Of a DNA stretch of 64,000 nt, positions 51,292 to 60,420 are shown piece by piece; the first letter of the stretch is position 1; every line of letters begins with the position of its first letter. The stretch is taken from NCBI GenBank assembly GCA_003343625.1, contig QAKV01000042.1:3189-67188 (forward strand), written 5' to 3'. The stretch comes from Clostridiales bacterium. Its GTDB lineage: Bacteria; Bacillota; Clostridia; Lachnospirales; Lachnospiraceae. Both the position numbers and the translations under genes were made by a program. The notes under the pieces are model-generated. The model did no database searches and had not been told where the DNA came from. It saw only the letters and a list, made by a program, of their open reading frames with translations.

Positions 51292-52170
51292 TTAAGATTT
51301 TACGGCACCTGCGACAACTCCACCGATGATGTACTTCTGCAATGCGATATAAACGATGATAACCGGCACTACGGTCATCACAAGCGCTGCCATCATATTA
51401 CCATAATCGCTGGAAAAAGTCCCGACAAAAGTTCGAATTGCGATCGGTAATGTATGTAATTTAGGCCTTACCAGTACCAGGCTGGGCAGCAGATAGTCGT
51501 TCCACAGTCCCAGCACCTGCAGAATCGCCACCGTGGAAAGAATAGGCTTCAGCAACGGAAGCACGATCTTAAAGAAAGTCTGGATGGGGCCGCAGCCGTC
51601 GATGATGGCGGCCTCCTCCAGCGCCAGCGGCACGCCCGTCTTAATGAATCCATGACAGAGGAACATCGCAAAACAGGTGCCGAAACCGAAGTTCATCACA
51701 ATCAGCGTGAGTCTGGAATTCAGCATGTTGAAAGTGCTGCCGTAAATGGAAAGCAGCGGGATCATGATGACCTGGAAGGGCACTACCATATAGGAGATCA
51801 GCAGGAGGAAACTGATCTTACACGCCAGATAGTTCTTCCGCACCAGAATATATGCGCACATGGATGAAAGCACAATCAGAAGGGCCACGGAACATCCGGT
51901 AACGATAAGGGAGTTTGCAAAGGCCTGTAAAAAGTCCATATCCACATAAGCGTTGGAATAGTTTACAAACTGAAGGCCTTCTTCATCCAGCACCTGCAGA
52001 GGAGTCTTGACGATACTGATCTTCCTCTTAAAGGAGTTGATCACCACCAGCAAAAAGGGAATCATATAGATGATGAACAAAACAAACGCCAGCGCGGACT
52101 TTGTAATTTCCGCTGCGGTGCGCTTCGATCCGCCGACTCTGACGGCTTTTTCCCGTTTCTTTTCGCTCAT
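51292..52170 (-). CDS. Carbohydrate ABC transporter permease (MalG type)
   Basis: The 292-residue permease has six hydrophobic helices and the EAA loop in LEEAAIIDGCGPIQTFFKIVLPLLKPI, the contact point for the ATPase. It belongs to the CUT1 group, importing di- and oligosaccharides. It overlaps the MalF-type gene by 4 bp. No ATPase gene is in this operon; as is common in Firmicutes, a shared MsmX-type ATPase encoded elsewhere should power it. A sucrose-like substrate is inferred from the phosphorylase. Confidence 0.92.
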   Translation of the reverse strand: MSEKKREKAVRVGGSKRTAAEITKSALAFVLFIIYMIPFLLVVINSFKRKISIVKTPLQVLDEEGLQFVNYSNAYVDMDFLQAFANSLIVTGCSVALLIVLSSMCAYILVRKNYLACKISFLLLISYMVVPFQVIMIPLLSIYGSTFNMLNSRLTLIVMNFGFGTCFAMFLCHGFIKTGVPLALEEAAIIDGCGPIQTFFKIVLPLLKPILSTVAILQVLGLWNDYLLPSLVLVRPKLHTLPIAIRTFVGTFSSDYGNMMAALVMTVVPVIIVYIALQKYIIGGVVAGAVKS

Positions 52171-53048
52171 GCTTCCACCTCCTTGGACTTACCCGCAAAT
52201 ACCTGAATCACCGCAACGATCAGCATGATGACGAAGAAAACGATGGCCTGCGCCTGGCCCAGACCGTATTGGTGGGCGGTAAAGGCGGTGTCGAAAATTG
52301 TCATGGATGCCATCTTGGTGGTTCCGTAAGGGCCGCCTTCCGTCAGGGACAAGTTCAGGTCATACACCTTAAAGGCGCTGGTCAGCGTCAGGAACAGGCA
52401 GATGACGAAGGATTGCATCATCAGGGGCAGACGGATATACCAGGTGATCTGCTTGGAATTCGCGCCGTCGATCGACGCCGCCTCGATGTAATCTTTCGGC
52501 ACGCCGACGATGCCGGCGATATAGATCAGAAGCATATAACCGGACTGCTGCCAGGTAGCCACAACCACGATGGCCCAGAAAGCCATGTTGGGATCGCTCA
52601 GCCAGGACTTTTGAAAGATCGGGATGGACTGGAGGAAGGAAAGGTTGGGCAACACGCGCCCGAAGATAAAAGTCCAGATAAAGCCCAGGACGATGCCGCC
52701 GATCAGGTTGGGCGTAAAGAAACCGGCCCGCAGGAAGTTCTGTCCCTTTATCCCGCTGGTCAGAAGACAGGCCAGGGCGAAAGCGATAATATTGACTAAA
52801 ATCACCACACAAACCACATATTTAAAGGTCAGGAAAATAGAGGTCCAAAACTCCTGATCCTGAAAAGTGGTGATGTAGTTTGCCAGGCCCACGAACTCCT
52901 TGGTTTTGGAAATGCCATCCCAGGAAGTGAGGGTCAGATAAATGCCGTAAATGAACGGGAAGATGACGAAGCAGGTGAACGCCAGCATGGAAGGGCCGGC
53001 AAAAATCAGAAACAGCTTCGTCTTCGTCCAGAAACTTTCTTTTCTCAT
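52167..53048 (-). CDS. Carbohydrate ABC transporter permease (MalF type)
   Basis: The 293-residue permease has six helices and the EAA motif in YIEAASIDGANSKQITWYIRLPLM. It is the partner of the MalG-type permease and the binding protein in a CUT1 importer. A hairpin terminator at 53067-53097 lies between it and the binding protein gene. Part of the transcripts should stop there, giving more binding protein than permease. Confidence 0.92.
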   Translation of the reverse strand: MRKESFWTKTKLFLIFAGPSMLAFTCFVIFPFIYGIYLTLTSWDGISKTKEFVGLANYITTFQDQEFWTSIFLTFKYVVCVVILVNIIAFALACLLTSGIKGQNFLRAGFFTPNLIGGIVLGFIWTFIFGRVLPNLSFLQSIPIFQKSWLSDPNMAFWAIVVVATWQQSGYMLLIYIAGIVGVPKDYIEAASIDGANSKQITWYIRLPLMMQSFVICLFLTLTSAFKVYDLNLSLTEGGPYGTTKMASMTIFDTAFTAHQYGLGQAQAIVFFVIMLIVAVIQVFAGKSKEVEA

Positions 53049-53066
53049 AAAGCACCTCTTTTCAGA

Positions 53067-53097
53067 AAAGGCACCGACCGTATGATCGGTGCCTTTT
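53067..53097 (-). terminator. Intra-operon attenuating terminator between binding protein and permease genes
   Basis: AAAAGGCACCGA (53067-53078) pairs with TCGGTGCCTTTT (53086-53097) around a short loop, with T-rich ends on either strand. Its place just after the binding protein gene fits differential expression. Confidence 0.75.
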
Positions 53098-53133
53098 TCG
53101 CACGTTCAATCCGTGATATGGAATTTTGCTTCC

Positions 53134-54528
53134 TTATGAAGGATCATGCGTCTGCCAATACTCGGTAAGCGCCGCTGCGATATCCTCGATGGTCTCCTGG
53201 CCAGCCAGATAAGCCTGCATATGAGGAGCCAGCTCGCTGGTATGATCCGTAGGAGTGGTAAACGGAGCGTTGTTCACGGTCGTTCCCGCATCGATGTAGG
53301 TCTTTAAGACGACATTGATCGGGTTGGTCGGCGCATTCGGGTTGTTGGTGAATGCCACCACGATCTCCAGATCGTTGACCAGCGCGGACTGTCCCTCTTC
53401 AGAGTAGACCAGCCAGTTCAGGAATTCCTTCGCAGCCGCCTGCTGTTCCTCGGTAGCCACTTCCCTGTCGATAACGATCTGTTTGGACGCGAATGCGTAA
53501 ATCTTACCCTGCATGTCTGCATTGGTTTTCGGGATAGGCATGATGCCGTAATCCATGGTGCCGTCCACGTAGGTGCTCATATCGGGCCATACCCAGGTGC
53601 CGTTGATCCAGAATGCAGCTTCGCCTTCTGCGATGTAGGAAGCGTTCAGATCGTAGTCCGCCGCCAGCGGGTCGTCTTTGTTGATGTTGTACTCGATGAA
53701 GATATCATAGTCCTGGAACAGGTTCTGGAACATCTCGTTCTCCATCACATCAGCGCCGCCCTTAATCTCCTCGACGAACGCATAGGAGCCTTCCGCGGTG
53801 CCGTCCTGGAAAGTATAGATATTGGAGCCAAACAGATGTCCGCCCAGGGACCAGTCTTCCTGGTTCAGGATCACAGGGTTCTCCATGCCTCCCTCGCGCA
53901 GCTGCTGAAGCAGCCCTTCGAACGCTTCAGGAGAGGAATAATTCTCAGGAACGAACTCTTCGCCGGTGATATTTTCGATAGCGGTCTTGTTATAGACCAT
54001 ACCGGGAGCCTCCACGCACAGCGGGAAACCATACAGGACATCGTTGACTTTGGTGCCCATGGTGTCACCGCCGTCCGCAACCCAATCCTCGCCGGACAGA
54101 TCCAGGAACCTCTCCTCTGCCATCTCCGTCACATTGCCGGGATCGACGATCGCCAGTACCGGAGGATCGCCTGCCGCATATCTCTGAGCCAGCATATCTG
54201 CCGGGGAGTCGGTCTCATATACTTCAAAGGTCACATTGTGAGCTGCGCCCCACTCTGCGGTCACCGCTTCCAGAGCTTCCTGAATCTCGGGTTTGGAGTT
54301 CATCATCGTCAGGGTGATCCCGCCGTAATCCGTCACTTCGCCATCAGCTGCCGCTTCTTCCGTACCAGCAGCTTCCGTGGACTCCGCAGGAGCCGATTCT
54401 TCCGCAACGGTGCTCTCCGGTTCAGCCGCCGCCTGAGTGGACTCCGTAGCCGTGTCCGAGCCACATGCAGCCAGGGAAGCCGCCATGGTCAGCGCCATGA
54501 TGAGAGCAAGTGCTTTTTTTGCTTTCAT
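53134..54528 (-). CDS. Extracellular sugar-binding lipoprotein of the ABC importer
   Basis: The 464-residue protein has a signal peptide ending in the lipobox LAAC (MAASLAACGS), a Glu/Ser/Ala linker and a family 1 solute-binding domain (TDYGGITLTMMNSKPEIQEA; GTWVWPDMSTYVDGTMDYG). It should capture the sugar for the two permeases encoded next. The ATG at 54528 follows AAAGGAGGAACAAATT, so an upstream frame extension is discounted. It is the first gene of the sucrose operon, with operator and -10 box at 54598-54626. Confidence 0.93.
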   Translation of the reverse strand: MKAKKALALIMALTMAASLAACGSDTATESTQAAAEPESTVAEESAPAESTEAAGTEEAAADGEVTDYGGITLTMMNSKPEIQEALEAVTAEWGAAHNVTFEVYETDSPADMLAQRYAAGDPPVLAIVDPGNVTEMAEERFLDLSGEDWVADGGDTMGTKVNDVLYGFPLCVEAPGMVYNKTAIENITGEEFVPENYSSPEAFEGLLQQLREGGMENPVILNQEDWSLGGHLFGSNIYTFQDGTAEGSYAFVEEIKGGADVMENEMFQNLFQDYDIFIEYNINKDDPLAADYDLNASYIAEGEAAFWINGTWVWPDMSTYVDGTMDYGIMPIPKTNADMQGKIYAFASKQIVIDREVATEEQQAAAKEFLNWLVYSEEGQSALVNDLEIVVAFTNNPNAPTNPINVVLKTYIDAGTTVNNAPFTTPTDHTSELAPHMQAYLAGQETIEDIAAALTEYWQTHDPS

Positions 54529-54597
54529 AATTTGTTCCTCCTTTAAGAATTGATCGTCAGCTTTCGCTTGATTCAAGCATACAATCACTTTGAATAA

Positions 54598-54615
54598 TTG
54601 TCAACGTTTACACAA
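54598..54615. promoter_or_regulatory. LacI/CcpA-type operator 1 (sucrose operon side)
   Basis: TTGTCAACGTTTACACAA shares the pattern TTGTnAACGTnTACACAA with operator 2. It lies just downstream of the minus-strand -10 box at 54626-54621, a repression position. It also resembles a catabolite (cre) site. Confidence 0.7.
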
Positions 54616-54620
54616 GGTTA

Positions 54621-54626
54621 ATTATA
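54621..54626 (-). promoter_or_regulatory. -10 box of the sucrose operon
   Basis: A perfect TATAAT on the minus strand, about 93 bp before the binding-protein ATG. No clear -35 is seen in the AT-rich upstream sequence. Confidence 0.55.
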
Positions 54627-54744
54627 TACAAAATTTATAATTCATTTTTATTCAAATTCCATAATGCGGGTTCTTATTGCAGTAGTTACATATTGAAATC
54701 CACTTCATTTAATCACATTTGCATATTTATTTTCTTTTATAGTA

Positions 54745-54773
54745 TTGACATTTCCTCTTTCCGGAAATATATT
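54745..54773 (+). promoter_or_regulatory. Promoter of the divergent six-gene operon
   Basis: Perfect TTGACA (54745-54750) and TATATT (54768-54773) with 17-bp spacing, close to consensus. Operator 2 starts within the -10 box. Confidence 0.85.
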
Positions 54774-54789
54774 GTAAACGTATACACAA
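54772..54789. promoter_or_regulatory. LacI/CcpA-type operator 2 (six-gene operon side)
   Basis: TTGTAAACGTATACACAA has the same 18-bp pattern as operator 1 and overlaps the -10 box and start site of the plus-strand promoter. Its inner 14 bp are almost palindromic. Confidence 0.75.
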
Positions 54790-54812
54790 TATATAAAGGA
54801 GGGTTTTTCAGC

Positions 54813-55769
54813 ATGAACACAAAACAACTTGGCAAGAGCGACGTGATGGTTTCCGATCAGATTTTCGGTTGCTGGGCTATCGGCGGAACCTACTTCACCG
54901 GCGCCGAGGATGAAAAGTCTGTGGCTGCCATCCGGGAAGCCATCGAAAGCGGCATCACCTCCCTGGACACCGCCTATATTTATGGAAAAGGGCATTCCGA
55001 ACAGATCGTGGCCCGTTCCATTAAGGGGTACGACAGATCGAAACTGACCCTCATCACCAAACTCTGGAAGGACTGGATGCCCAAAGATCTGGTGGAAACC
55101 GCCTGTGATCAGAGCTTAAAGGATTTGGATACGGATTATATCGACGTCTATTTCATCCATTATCCTTCCGATACCGGAGTCCCCATTGCCGACACCATGG
55201 AAGCCATGATGAAGCTGAAAGAAAAAGGGAAGATCCGCTGCATCGGAGTTTCCAACTTCAGTAAGGACCAGCTCATCGAAGCCTGCAAATACGGGCAGAT
55301 CGACGTGATCCAGCCCTGCTACAGCCTGGTGTGGCGTTTTCTGGATCTGGAAGAAATGGACTATTGCATCGAAAATCAGATCGGCGTGATTTCTTACTGT
55401 ACGCTGGCTCAGGGAATTTTAACCGGAAAATTCAATAAGGAAACCCGTTTCCCTAAGGAAGACGGAAGAAGCCGGGTTCCCCTTTTCCAGAGTCCTTATT
55501 ATGAAGGCGCGCTGGACGTGACGGAAAAGCTGCGTCCTTTCGCAGAAAAATACGGCGTCACCCTGGCGCAGCTGTCCATCCGTTGGGTGATGCAGAAAAA
55601 CGGGATCACCGCCCCCATCGTAGGAGCGAAGAACCCCGCTCAGGTACAGGATAACGTGAAAGCATCGAATTTCGTCATCTCGAAGGAGGATTTCGCGGCC
55701 ATGGACGCCATCAGTCGGGAATTCGCCTACAACCTTCCCCGGTTCAGGACGTTCTTTTCTGCGGAGTAA
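54813..55769 (+). CDS. Aldo/keto reductase
   Basis: The 318-residue NADPH-type oxidoreductase has the AKR tetrad: Asp and Tyr in SLDTAYIYGKGHSEQI, Lys in LTLITKLWKDW and His in VYFIHYPSD. SNFSKDQLIEACKYG and the C-terminal GITAPIVGAKNPAQV cofactor stretch are also canonical. It is the first gene of the plus-strand operon, behind AAAGGAGGG. In the pathway it may oxidise a sugar or reduce an aldehyde made by the aldolase. The subgroup is close to YajO/general stress AKRs, whose substrates vary widely. Confidence 0.88.
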   Translation: MNTKQLGKSDVMVSDQIFGCWAIGGTYFTGAEDEKSVAAIREAIESGITSLDTAYIYGKGHSEQIVARSIKGYDRSKLTLITKLWKDWMPKDLVETACDQSLKDLDTDYIDVYFIHYPSDTGVPIADTMEAMMKLKEKGKIRCIGVSNFSKDQLIEACKYGQIDVIQPCYSLVWRFLDLEEMDYCIENQIGVISYCTLAQGILTGKFNKETRFPKEDGRSRVPLFQSPYYEGALDVTEKLRPFAEKYGVTLAQLSIRWVMQKNGITAPIVGAKNPAQVQDNVKASNFVISKEDFAAMDAISREFAYNLPRFRTFFSAE

Positions 55770-55817
55770 AACCGCGCCGATGACTTTTGAAAAAATAACA
55801 TACAGGAGGATTCTTTT

Positions 55818-56672
55818 ATGTCGCTGGCAAAAGTGAAAGATCTGCTGATTCATGCACAGGAACACGGCTATGGCATTCCCGCCATCAACGTATTCGACTA
55901 TAACAGCATCAAGTTCGCGGCCATGGCCGCAGAAGAGGCGAAGATGCCCCTGATTATCCAATACTTCCCGGGGTTTGACGTACACGCCCCCCTGGTGGAC
56001 ATCCGCAATATCGCTGTGGCTTTCGCCCGCCGCGCTTCCGTTCCCATCGCGGTTCATCTCGATCACTCCAGAAGTTTCGAAATCGCCGTTTCCGGCCTGG
56101 GCGCGGGCTTTCCTTCCGTCATGGTGGACGGTTCGGCCCTTCCCTATGAAGAAAACGTTTCCCTGACGGCAGAAGTGACCAGGTGCGCCCATGCCATGGG
56201 CGTGGACGTGGAAGCGGAGCTGGGACATGTGGGCGTGGGGATGAATCTGGAAGATATGACCAACACAGACCACTTCACCAATCCGGATCAGGCCGTGGAT
56301 TTCGTCAGCCGCACTGGCGTGGACTCCCTGGCCATCGCCGTGGGAAACGCCCATGGAAATTACATCAGGACGCCCGAACTGGATTTCGACCGGATCTGCA
56401 AGCTGCGGGAAGTTCTGAACATCCCTCTGGTCATGCACGGCGGTTCCGATATCCCCAACGATCAACTGGCCCGGGCGGTGAGATGCGGTATGTCCAAATT
56501 CAATATCGCCACCGAATATCAGAGGGCTTTTTACAACAATATGAAAGAATTCTTCGCGGACGAGTCCAACTCCGGAGCTTATTTCAAGGCCCTGCGCGCA
56601 ATCGAGCGGCCGTGCATCGATTTCGTGAAATCCAAAATCGATATTTTGAATCCTGACCACTACCAGCTGTAG
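55818..56672 (+). CDS. Class II ketose-bisphosphate aldolase (GatY/KbaY/FbaA superfamily)
   Basis: The 284-residue zinc aldolase shows the family residues: IAVHLDHSRSFE (catalytic Asp and zinc His), VEAELGHVGVG (zinc Glu), VGNAHGNYI (zinc His) and VMHGGSDIPNDQL (zinc His). It splits a ketose 1,6-bisphosphate or ketose 1-phosphate type substrate to DHAP plus an aldehyde. GAL-type versus FBP-type specificity cannot be read safely. It lies 48 bp after the reductase, before the kinase, consistent with kinase-then-aldolase breakdown of an unusual sugar. Confidence 0.9.
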   Translation: MSLAKVKDLLIHAQEHGYGIPAINVFDYNSIKFAAMAAEEAKMPLIIQYFPGFDVHAPLVDIRNIAVAFARRASVPIAVHLDHSRSFEIAVSGLGAGFPSVMVDGSALPYEENVSLTAEVTRCAHAMGVDVEAELGHVGVGMNLEDMTNTDHFTNPDQAVDFVSRTGVDSLAIAVGNAHGNYIRTPELDFDRICKLREVLNIPLVMHGGSDIPNDQLARAVRCGMSKFNIATEYQRAFYNNMKEFFADESNSGAYFKALRAIERPCIDFVKSKIDILNPDHYQL

Positions 56673-56706
56673 AAAAATTACTATGACGGAAGGGAATAAC
56701 AATATC

Positions 56707-57705
56707 ATGGAAGAAAAAAAGTTTGATATCATCGGGATCGGGCATCCCTGCATCGACTACCTTCTGCACATCGACAGTCTGCCCGGTTCCAATGAATCCC
56801 GTTTCGTTCGCGACGGCAGCTGGCAGTGCGGCGGCAAGGTGACCACCGGTCTGGTCGCCGCCGCCAGATGCGGTCTTTCCTGCGCGCTCATCGGCGCCAT
56901 GGGAGACGATCTGTTCGGGCGCTACTGTTACCGGGATTTTCAGCTTCATGGAATCGACCTGTCCCAGGCGAAGCTGCGCAGCGGCCAGACCACCGATATC
57001 GGGGTGGTGTTGTCCGAAGAAGAAACCAACGGGAGGAATATTTTGTACAGGAGGGGAAGCTACGAACGGATCCGCCAGGATGAAATCGATTTTTCCTTCC
57101 TGGAGCAGGGGCGGTACCTGTTCATCGCCCTGGTAGACGAACTGCACATGGCCGCCGCGAAGTATGCGAAAAAACACGGCGTCAAGGTCCTCATCGACGC
57201 GGACAGCCGCCCCATGGACTATTATGAGGAAATCCTTCCCTATGTGGACTATTTTGTGGCGTCCGAATTTGTATACAACATGAGCTTTTCCGACAGGGAT
57301 TATGAACGCCATATGGAAGACATCCTGGAAAAAGGCCCCTCCGCCGTGGTCTTTACCTTCGGTTCGAAAGGCTGCCGCGGTCTGGACAAAGAAGGGTACT
57401 TCGAACTTCCTGCCTTCCGCGTGCCCGTGGTGGACACGGTGGGCGCGGGAGATACCTTCCACGGCGCATTTTTCTACGGGCTGACCCACGGATATTCCTT
57501 AAAAGAAACCGCGCGGTTTGCCAGCGCCGTCAGCGCCATCAAATGTACCTGTATCGGCGGGAGGGCCGGAATCCCCACCCCCGATATCACAAAAAAGTTT
57601 CTGGAAACCGGGGTCATCGACAGCGCCCCCCTTATGGAACGGGTGGAAGCCTATTCCTGGGGGCTGGACGATTTCTTCCGGGAGGTAGCAAAGCGTGAAA
57701 CGTAA
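56707..57705 (+). CDS. PfkB family carbohydrate kinase (operon-specific)
   Basis: From the ATG at 56707 the protein has 332 residues. It keeps the ribokinase marks DIIGIGHPCIDYLL, CGGKVTTGLVAAARCG, the ATP region VFTFGSKGCRGL and VDTVGAGDTFHGAFFYG with the catalytic Asp. It differs clearly from the fructokinase at 44917, so a different sugar or sugar phosphate is likely. With the aldolase it should form a phosphorylate-and-cleave pair. The MFS gene overlaps its 3' end by 11 bp. Confidence 0.88.
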   Translation: MEEKKFDIIGIGHPCIDYLLHIDSLPGSNESRFVRDGSWQCGGKVTTGLVAAARCGLSCALIGAMGDDLFGRYCYRDFQLHGIDLSQAKLRSGQTTDIGVVLSEEETNGRNILYRRGSYERIRQDEIDFSFLEQGRYLFIALVDELHMAAAKYAKKHGVKVLIDADSRPMDYYEEILPYVDYFVASEFVYNMSFSDRDYERHMEDILEKGPSAVVFTFGSKGCRGLDKEGYFELPAFRVPVVDTVGAGDTFHGAFFYGLTHGYSLKETARFASAVSAIKCTCIGGRAGIPTPDITKKFLETGVIDSAPLMERVEAYSWGLDDFFREVAKRET

Positions 57706-58903
57706 AAAAAATGTCTGCGAGTGTCCGGTCTGGCTGCTGCTTGCGCTGAATTCCTTTCTTTACATCTCGTCAGCCCTGTACTCTCCTTTCCTCAGTACCT
57801 ATTACACACAAAACGGGATTTCTTCTACGCAAATCGGGATTCTGATGGCCATCGGACCCGTGGCGTCCGTCCTGGTCCAGCCCCTCTGGGCCAGGGCCAG
57901 CGACGCCAGCGGCAGGGCAAAAACCTTTGCCGCGCTGGTCATGGCCGGAACGGCTGTTTCCCTGATGAGTTATTACCTGGGGCACAGTTTTGTCAGTTTT
58001 CTGTTTTCCAGCACCCTGCTGGCCCTGTTTTCCACCTCGGTCAGTCCCATGACCGACGCCATTGTCATCCGGAACGCGAACCGTTACAACTATAACTTTG
58101 CCTTTATCCGGATGGGCGGGACCGTAGGGTATGCCGTCATCGTGCTGATTGCAGGGATTTATCTGCGCCAAAATCCTTCCGCGCAGTTTTTCCTTTCCGC
58201 CGTTTCCTACCTGGTCCTCATGGGCCTGATGTTCCTCCTTCCCAAATCGGAAAACCATCTTCCCGTATCCGATGCCCCACGGACCCATCGCAAAAAGGGC
58301 GCGGGGCTGTTTCGTCTGCAGGACATTTTCGAGGACCGAAAGATCGTTTATGTGCTGGCTTTTGCCTTTGTTTTCCAGATCGGGGCAAGTTTCTGCTCCG
58401 CTTTCCTGGGGGTTTATGCAGTGGAAATCGGCTATGGCCAGTCCCAGATCGGCCTGTTGAACTGCATCTCGGCCAGCAGCGAAATCCCGGTCCTTTTGTG
58501 CATTAAAAAGCTGACCCGCAAATTCGGCGCCATCCCCTTAATCGGCGCCTCCACTTTTTTAATGGGAATCCGCCTGTTCTGCGTTTCCGGCGGCTCCCTC
58601 CCCTTTTTCATGCTGGCCCAGGCCATGCAGGGCATCACCTATATGGTGGTCCATTTCGGCTGCGCCACCTATATCGGCAGCACGGTAAAAAGCGGGAAAT
58701 CCTTTGAGGGCCAGAGCGTCCTTTACATCATCCAGGCCGGGCTGGCCAGCATCATCGGCAACGTCCTGGGCGGCAGGCTGGTGGACTTTGCCGGCAACTG
58801 CCTGTCTTACCGGCTCACCGGCAGCTTTGTCCTTCTGGCCACTGCCTGCGTCATCTTCGTCCTGCTTTGGCAGGAACACAAAGAAAGGAGGACTTCTTTA
58901 TGA
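57695..58903 (+). CDS. MFS transporter (LacY/MFS_1-like, Ppp type)
   Basis: The 402-residue protein has 12 hydrophobic helices. The helix 1 region (LLLALNSFLYISSALYSPFL) and the loop ARASDASGRAKTFAALVMAG after helix 2 match the LacY-like MFS_1 group, proton symporters for sugars, nucleosides or phenylpropionate. It probably brings in the substrate of the operon. The start is a GTG at 57695 with GGGAGGTAGCAAAGC upstream. Overlaps on both sides (11 and 4 bp) tie it firmly to the operon. Confidence 0.88.
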   Translation: MKRKKNVCECPVWLLLALNSFLYISSALYSPFLSTYYTQNGISSTQIGILMAIGPVASVLVQPLWARASDASGRAKTFAALVMAGTAVSLMSYYLGHSFVSFLFSSTLLALFSTSVSPMTDAIVIRNANRYNYNFAFIRMGGTVGYAVIVLIAGIYLRQNPSAQFFLSAVSYLVLMGLMFLLPKSENHLPVSDAPRTHRKKGAGLFRLQDIFEDRKIVYVLAFAFVFQIGASFCSAFLGVYAVEIGYGQSQIGLLNCISASSEIPVLLCIKKLTRKFGAIPLIGASTFLMGIRLFCVSGGSLPFFMLAQAMQGITYMVVHFGCATYIGSTVKSGKSFEGQSVLYIIQAGLASIIGNVLGGRLVDFAGNCLSYRLTGSFVLLATACVIFVLLWQEHKERRTSL

Positions 58904-60420
58904 AATCCTGTTTTGAACCCGCCACCCCCGAATCCCAGGGCGTCCCTTCCCGGGCGGTTCTGGATTTTCTTGAGGATTTAAACGACAGGGGGCTGGAAAT
59001 GCACGCCTTTTCCATCCTCCGGCACGGCAAATGCATTGCCCAGGGCAGCTGGTATCCCTACCGCACCGACATGGAGCACAATGTATTTTCCTTTTCCAAA
59101 AGTCTCACTTCCATGGCCATGGGCTTTTTATGGCAGGAAGGAAAGCTTTCCCTGTCGGAAAAACTCACCGACATTTTTGCGGACTGTATGCCGGAAACAA
59201 TTTCGGAAAATCTCGCTGCGGCCACGGTGCGGGATCTGCTGATCATGGGCTGCGGGCATGAAACGGAGCCCTTCGTGGACAATTTTACCCCGGACAATAC
59301 CTGGCTGAAACAGTTTTTCGCCCATCCTTTCGAGCACGCGCCCGGGACCGCCTATCAGTACAACACCGCCGGCACCAACGTGCTGTGCGCCCTTCTTTTC
59401 CGCAAAACCGAGGAAAGCCTCACCGGATATCTGCGCCCCCGCCTGTTTGACCCTTTGGGCATCGGCGCGGTTTCCTGCGCGGCCATCGCGGACGGCACCC
59501 AGTTTGGCGGCGCGGGTTTTCGGCTGACGCTGGAAGACATGAAACGCTTCGGCCAGTTTTTCCTAAAGAAAGGCCGCTGGGAAGGAAAACAGCTTCTTTC
59601 GCAGGAATGGTTCGACCAGGCCTGCACAAAGCAGATTGAAACCGCCGGACGGGCCCAGCCCGATCACCCGGACTGGAACGCCGGTTACGGATTCCAGTTC
59701 TGGATGTGCGACGAACCCGGCAGCTTCCGGGCGGACGGGGCCTTCGGACAGTTCGCCGTCGTACTCCCCCAAAAAGACGCCGTGATCCTCACCCAGTCTT
59801 CCACGGAGCAGACCTTTTCCCTTATGGAGGCCATCCACGGCCTTTCCTCCCGGATGCAGGACTGCGCCCTGGCGCCCTGTCCTAAAGAGTACGGACTGCT
59901 TTTGCAGAAACAAAACAATCTGGCCCTGGCGGGATTTTCGGGCGTGCGCAACCGGAAAATGGAAACAGCCATCGAAGGGGCCGTCTATTCCCCCGAAGGG
60001 GACGCGGTTTCCTTCCGGACCTTTTCATCGGGTATCCGCATGCTTCCCTCCCCCAAAGACGACGGAAAATGCCTGCAGATCCGATTTTCCTTTGAAAAGG
60101 ACCGGATCCTTTTGCACATTGCGGATGACGACGGTTCCTATGTCCTGCCCCTGTCCACCACGGGAAATTACTGCGTCAGCAGCCAGCCTTTCTCCCGCCA
60201 GGGCGTGGCGGGAATCGCCCGCTTTGTGGAAAACAACGTCATCGAAGCGGTGGTCCGCAACCTGGACCAGCCTTCCGGCAGGCGGCTGTATTTCTGCTTT
60301 GAGCCGGACCGGTTTTGCGTGCGCGCCGTTTCCACCATCGTTACGGACAGCCCCATGACCGCAGGGGCGGTCTGGCCCGCTTTCCTTAAAACAAACGTTT
60401 CAGAAGGGAGATTCCTATGA
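58900..60420 (+). CDS. Beta-lactamase-like serine hydrolase with extra C-terminal domain
   Basis: The 506-residue protein has a class C beta-lactamase/esterase domain (about 1-350) with the SxxK motif in VFSFSKSLTSMAMG and the YxN motif in YQYNTAGTN. A beta-rich, lipocalin-like C-terminal region follows (about 365-506). No signal peptide is present. The region NAGYGFQFWMCDEPGSFRAD and the following DGAFGQF are shared with the hydrolase at 47872, so the two are paralogues in adjacent sugar operons. A role in removing an ester or amide group from the imported compound is an inference. Confidence 0.82.
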   Translation: MKSCFEPATPESQGVPSRAVLDFLEDLNDRGLEMHAFSILRHGKCIAQGSWYPYRTDMEHNVFSFSKSLTSMAMGFLWQEGKLSLSEKLTDIFADCMPETISENLAAATVRDLLIMGCGHETEPFVDNFTPDNTWLKQFFAHPFEHAPGTAYQYNTAGTNVLCALLFRKTEESLTGYLRPRLFDPLGIGAVSCAAIADGTQFGGAGFRLTLEDMKRFGQFFLKKGRWEGKQLLSQEWFDQACTKQIETAGRAQPDHPDWNAGYGFQFWMCDEPGSFRADGAFGQFAVVLPQKDAVILTQSSTEQTFSLMEAIHGLSSRMQDCALAPCPKEYGLLLQKQNNLALAGFSGVRNRKMETAIEGAVYSPEGDAVSFRTFSSGIRMLPSPKDDGKCLQIRFSFEKDRILLHIADDDGSYVLPLSTTGNYCVSSQPFSRQGVAGIARFVENNVIEAVVRNLDQPSGRRLYFCFEPDRFCVRAVSTIVTDSPMTAGAVWPAFLKTNVSEGRFL

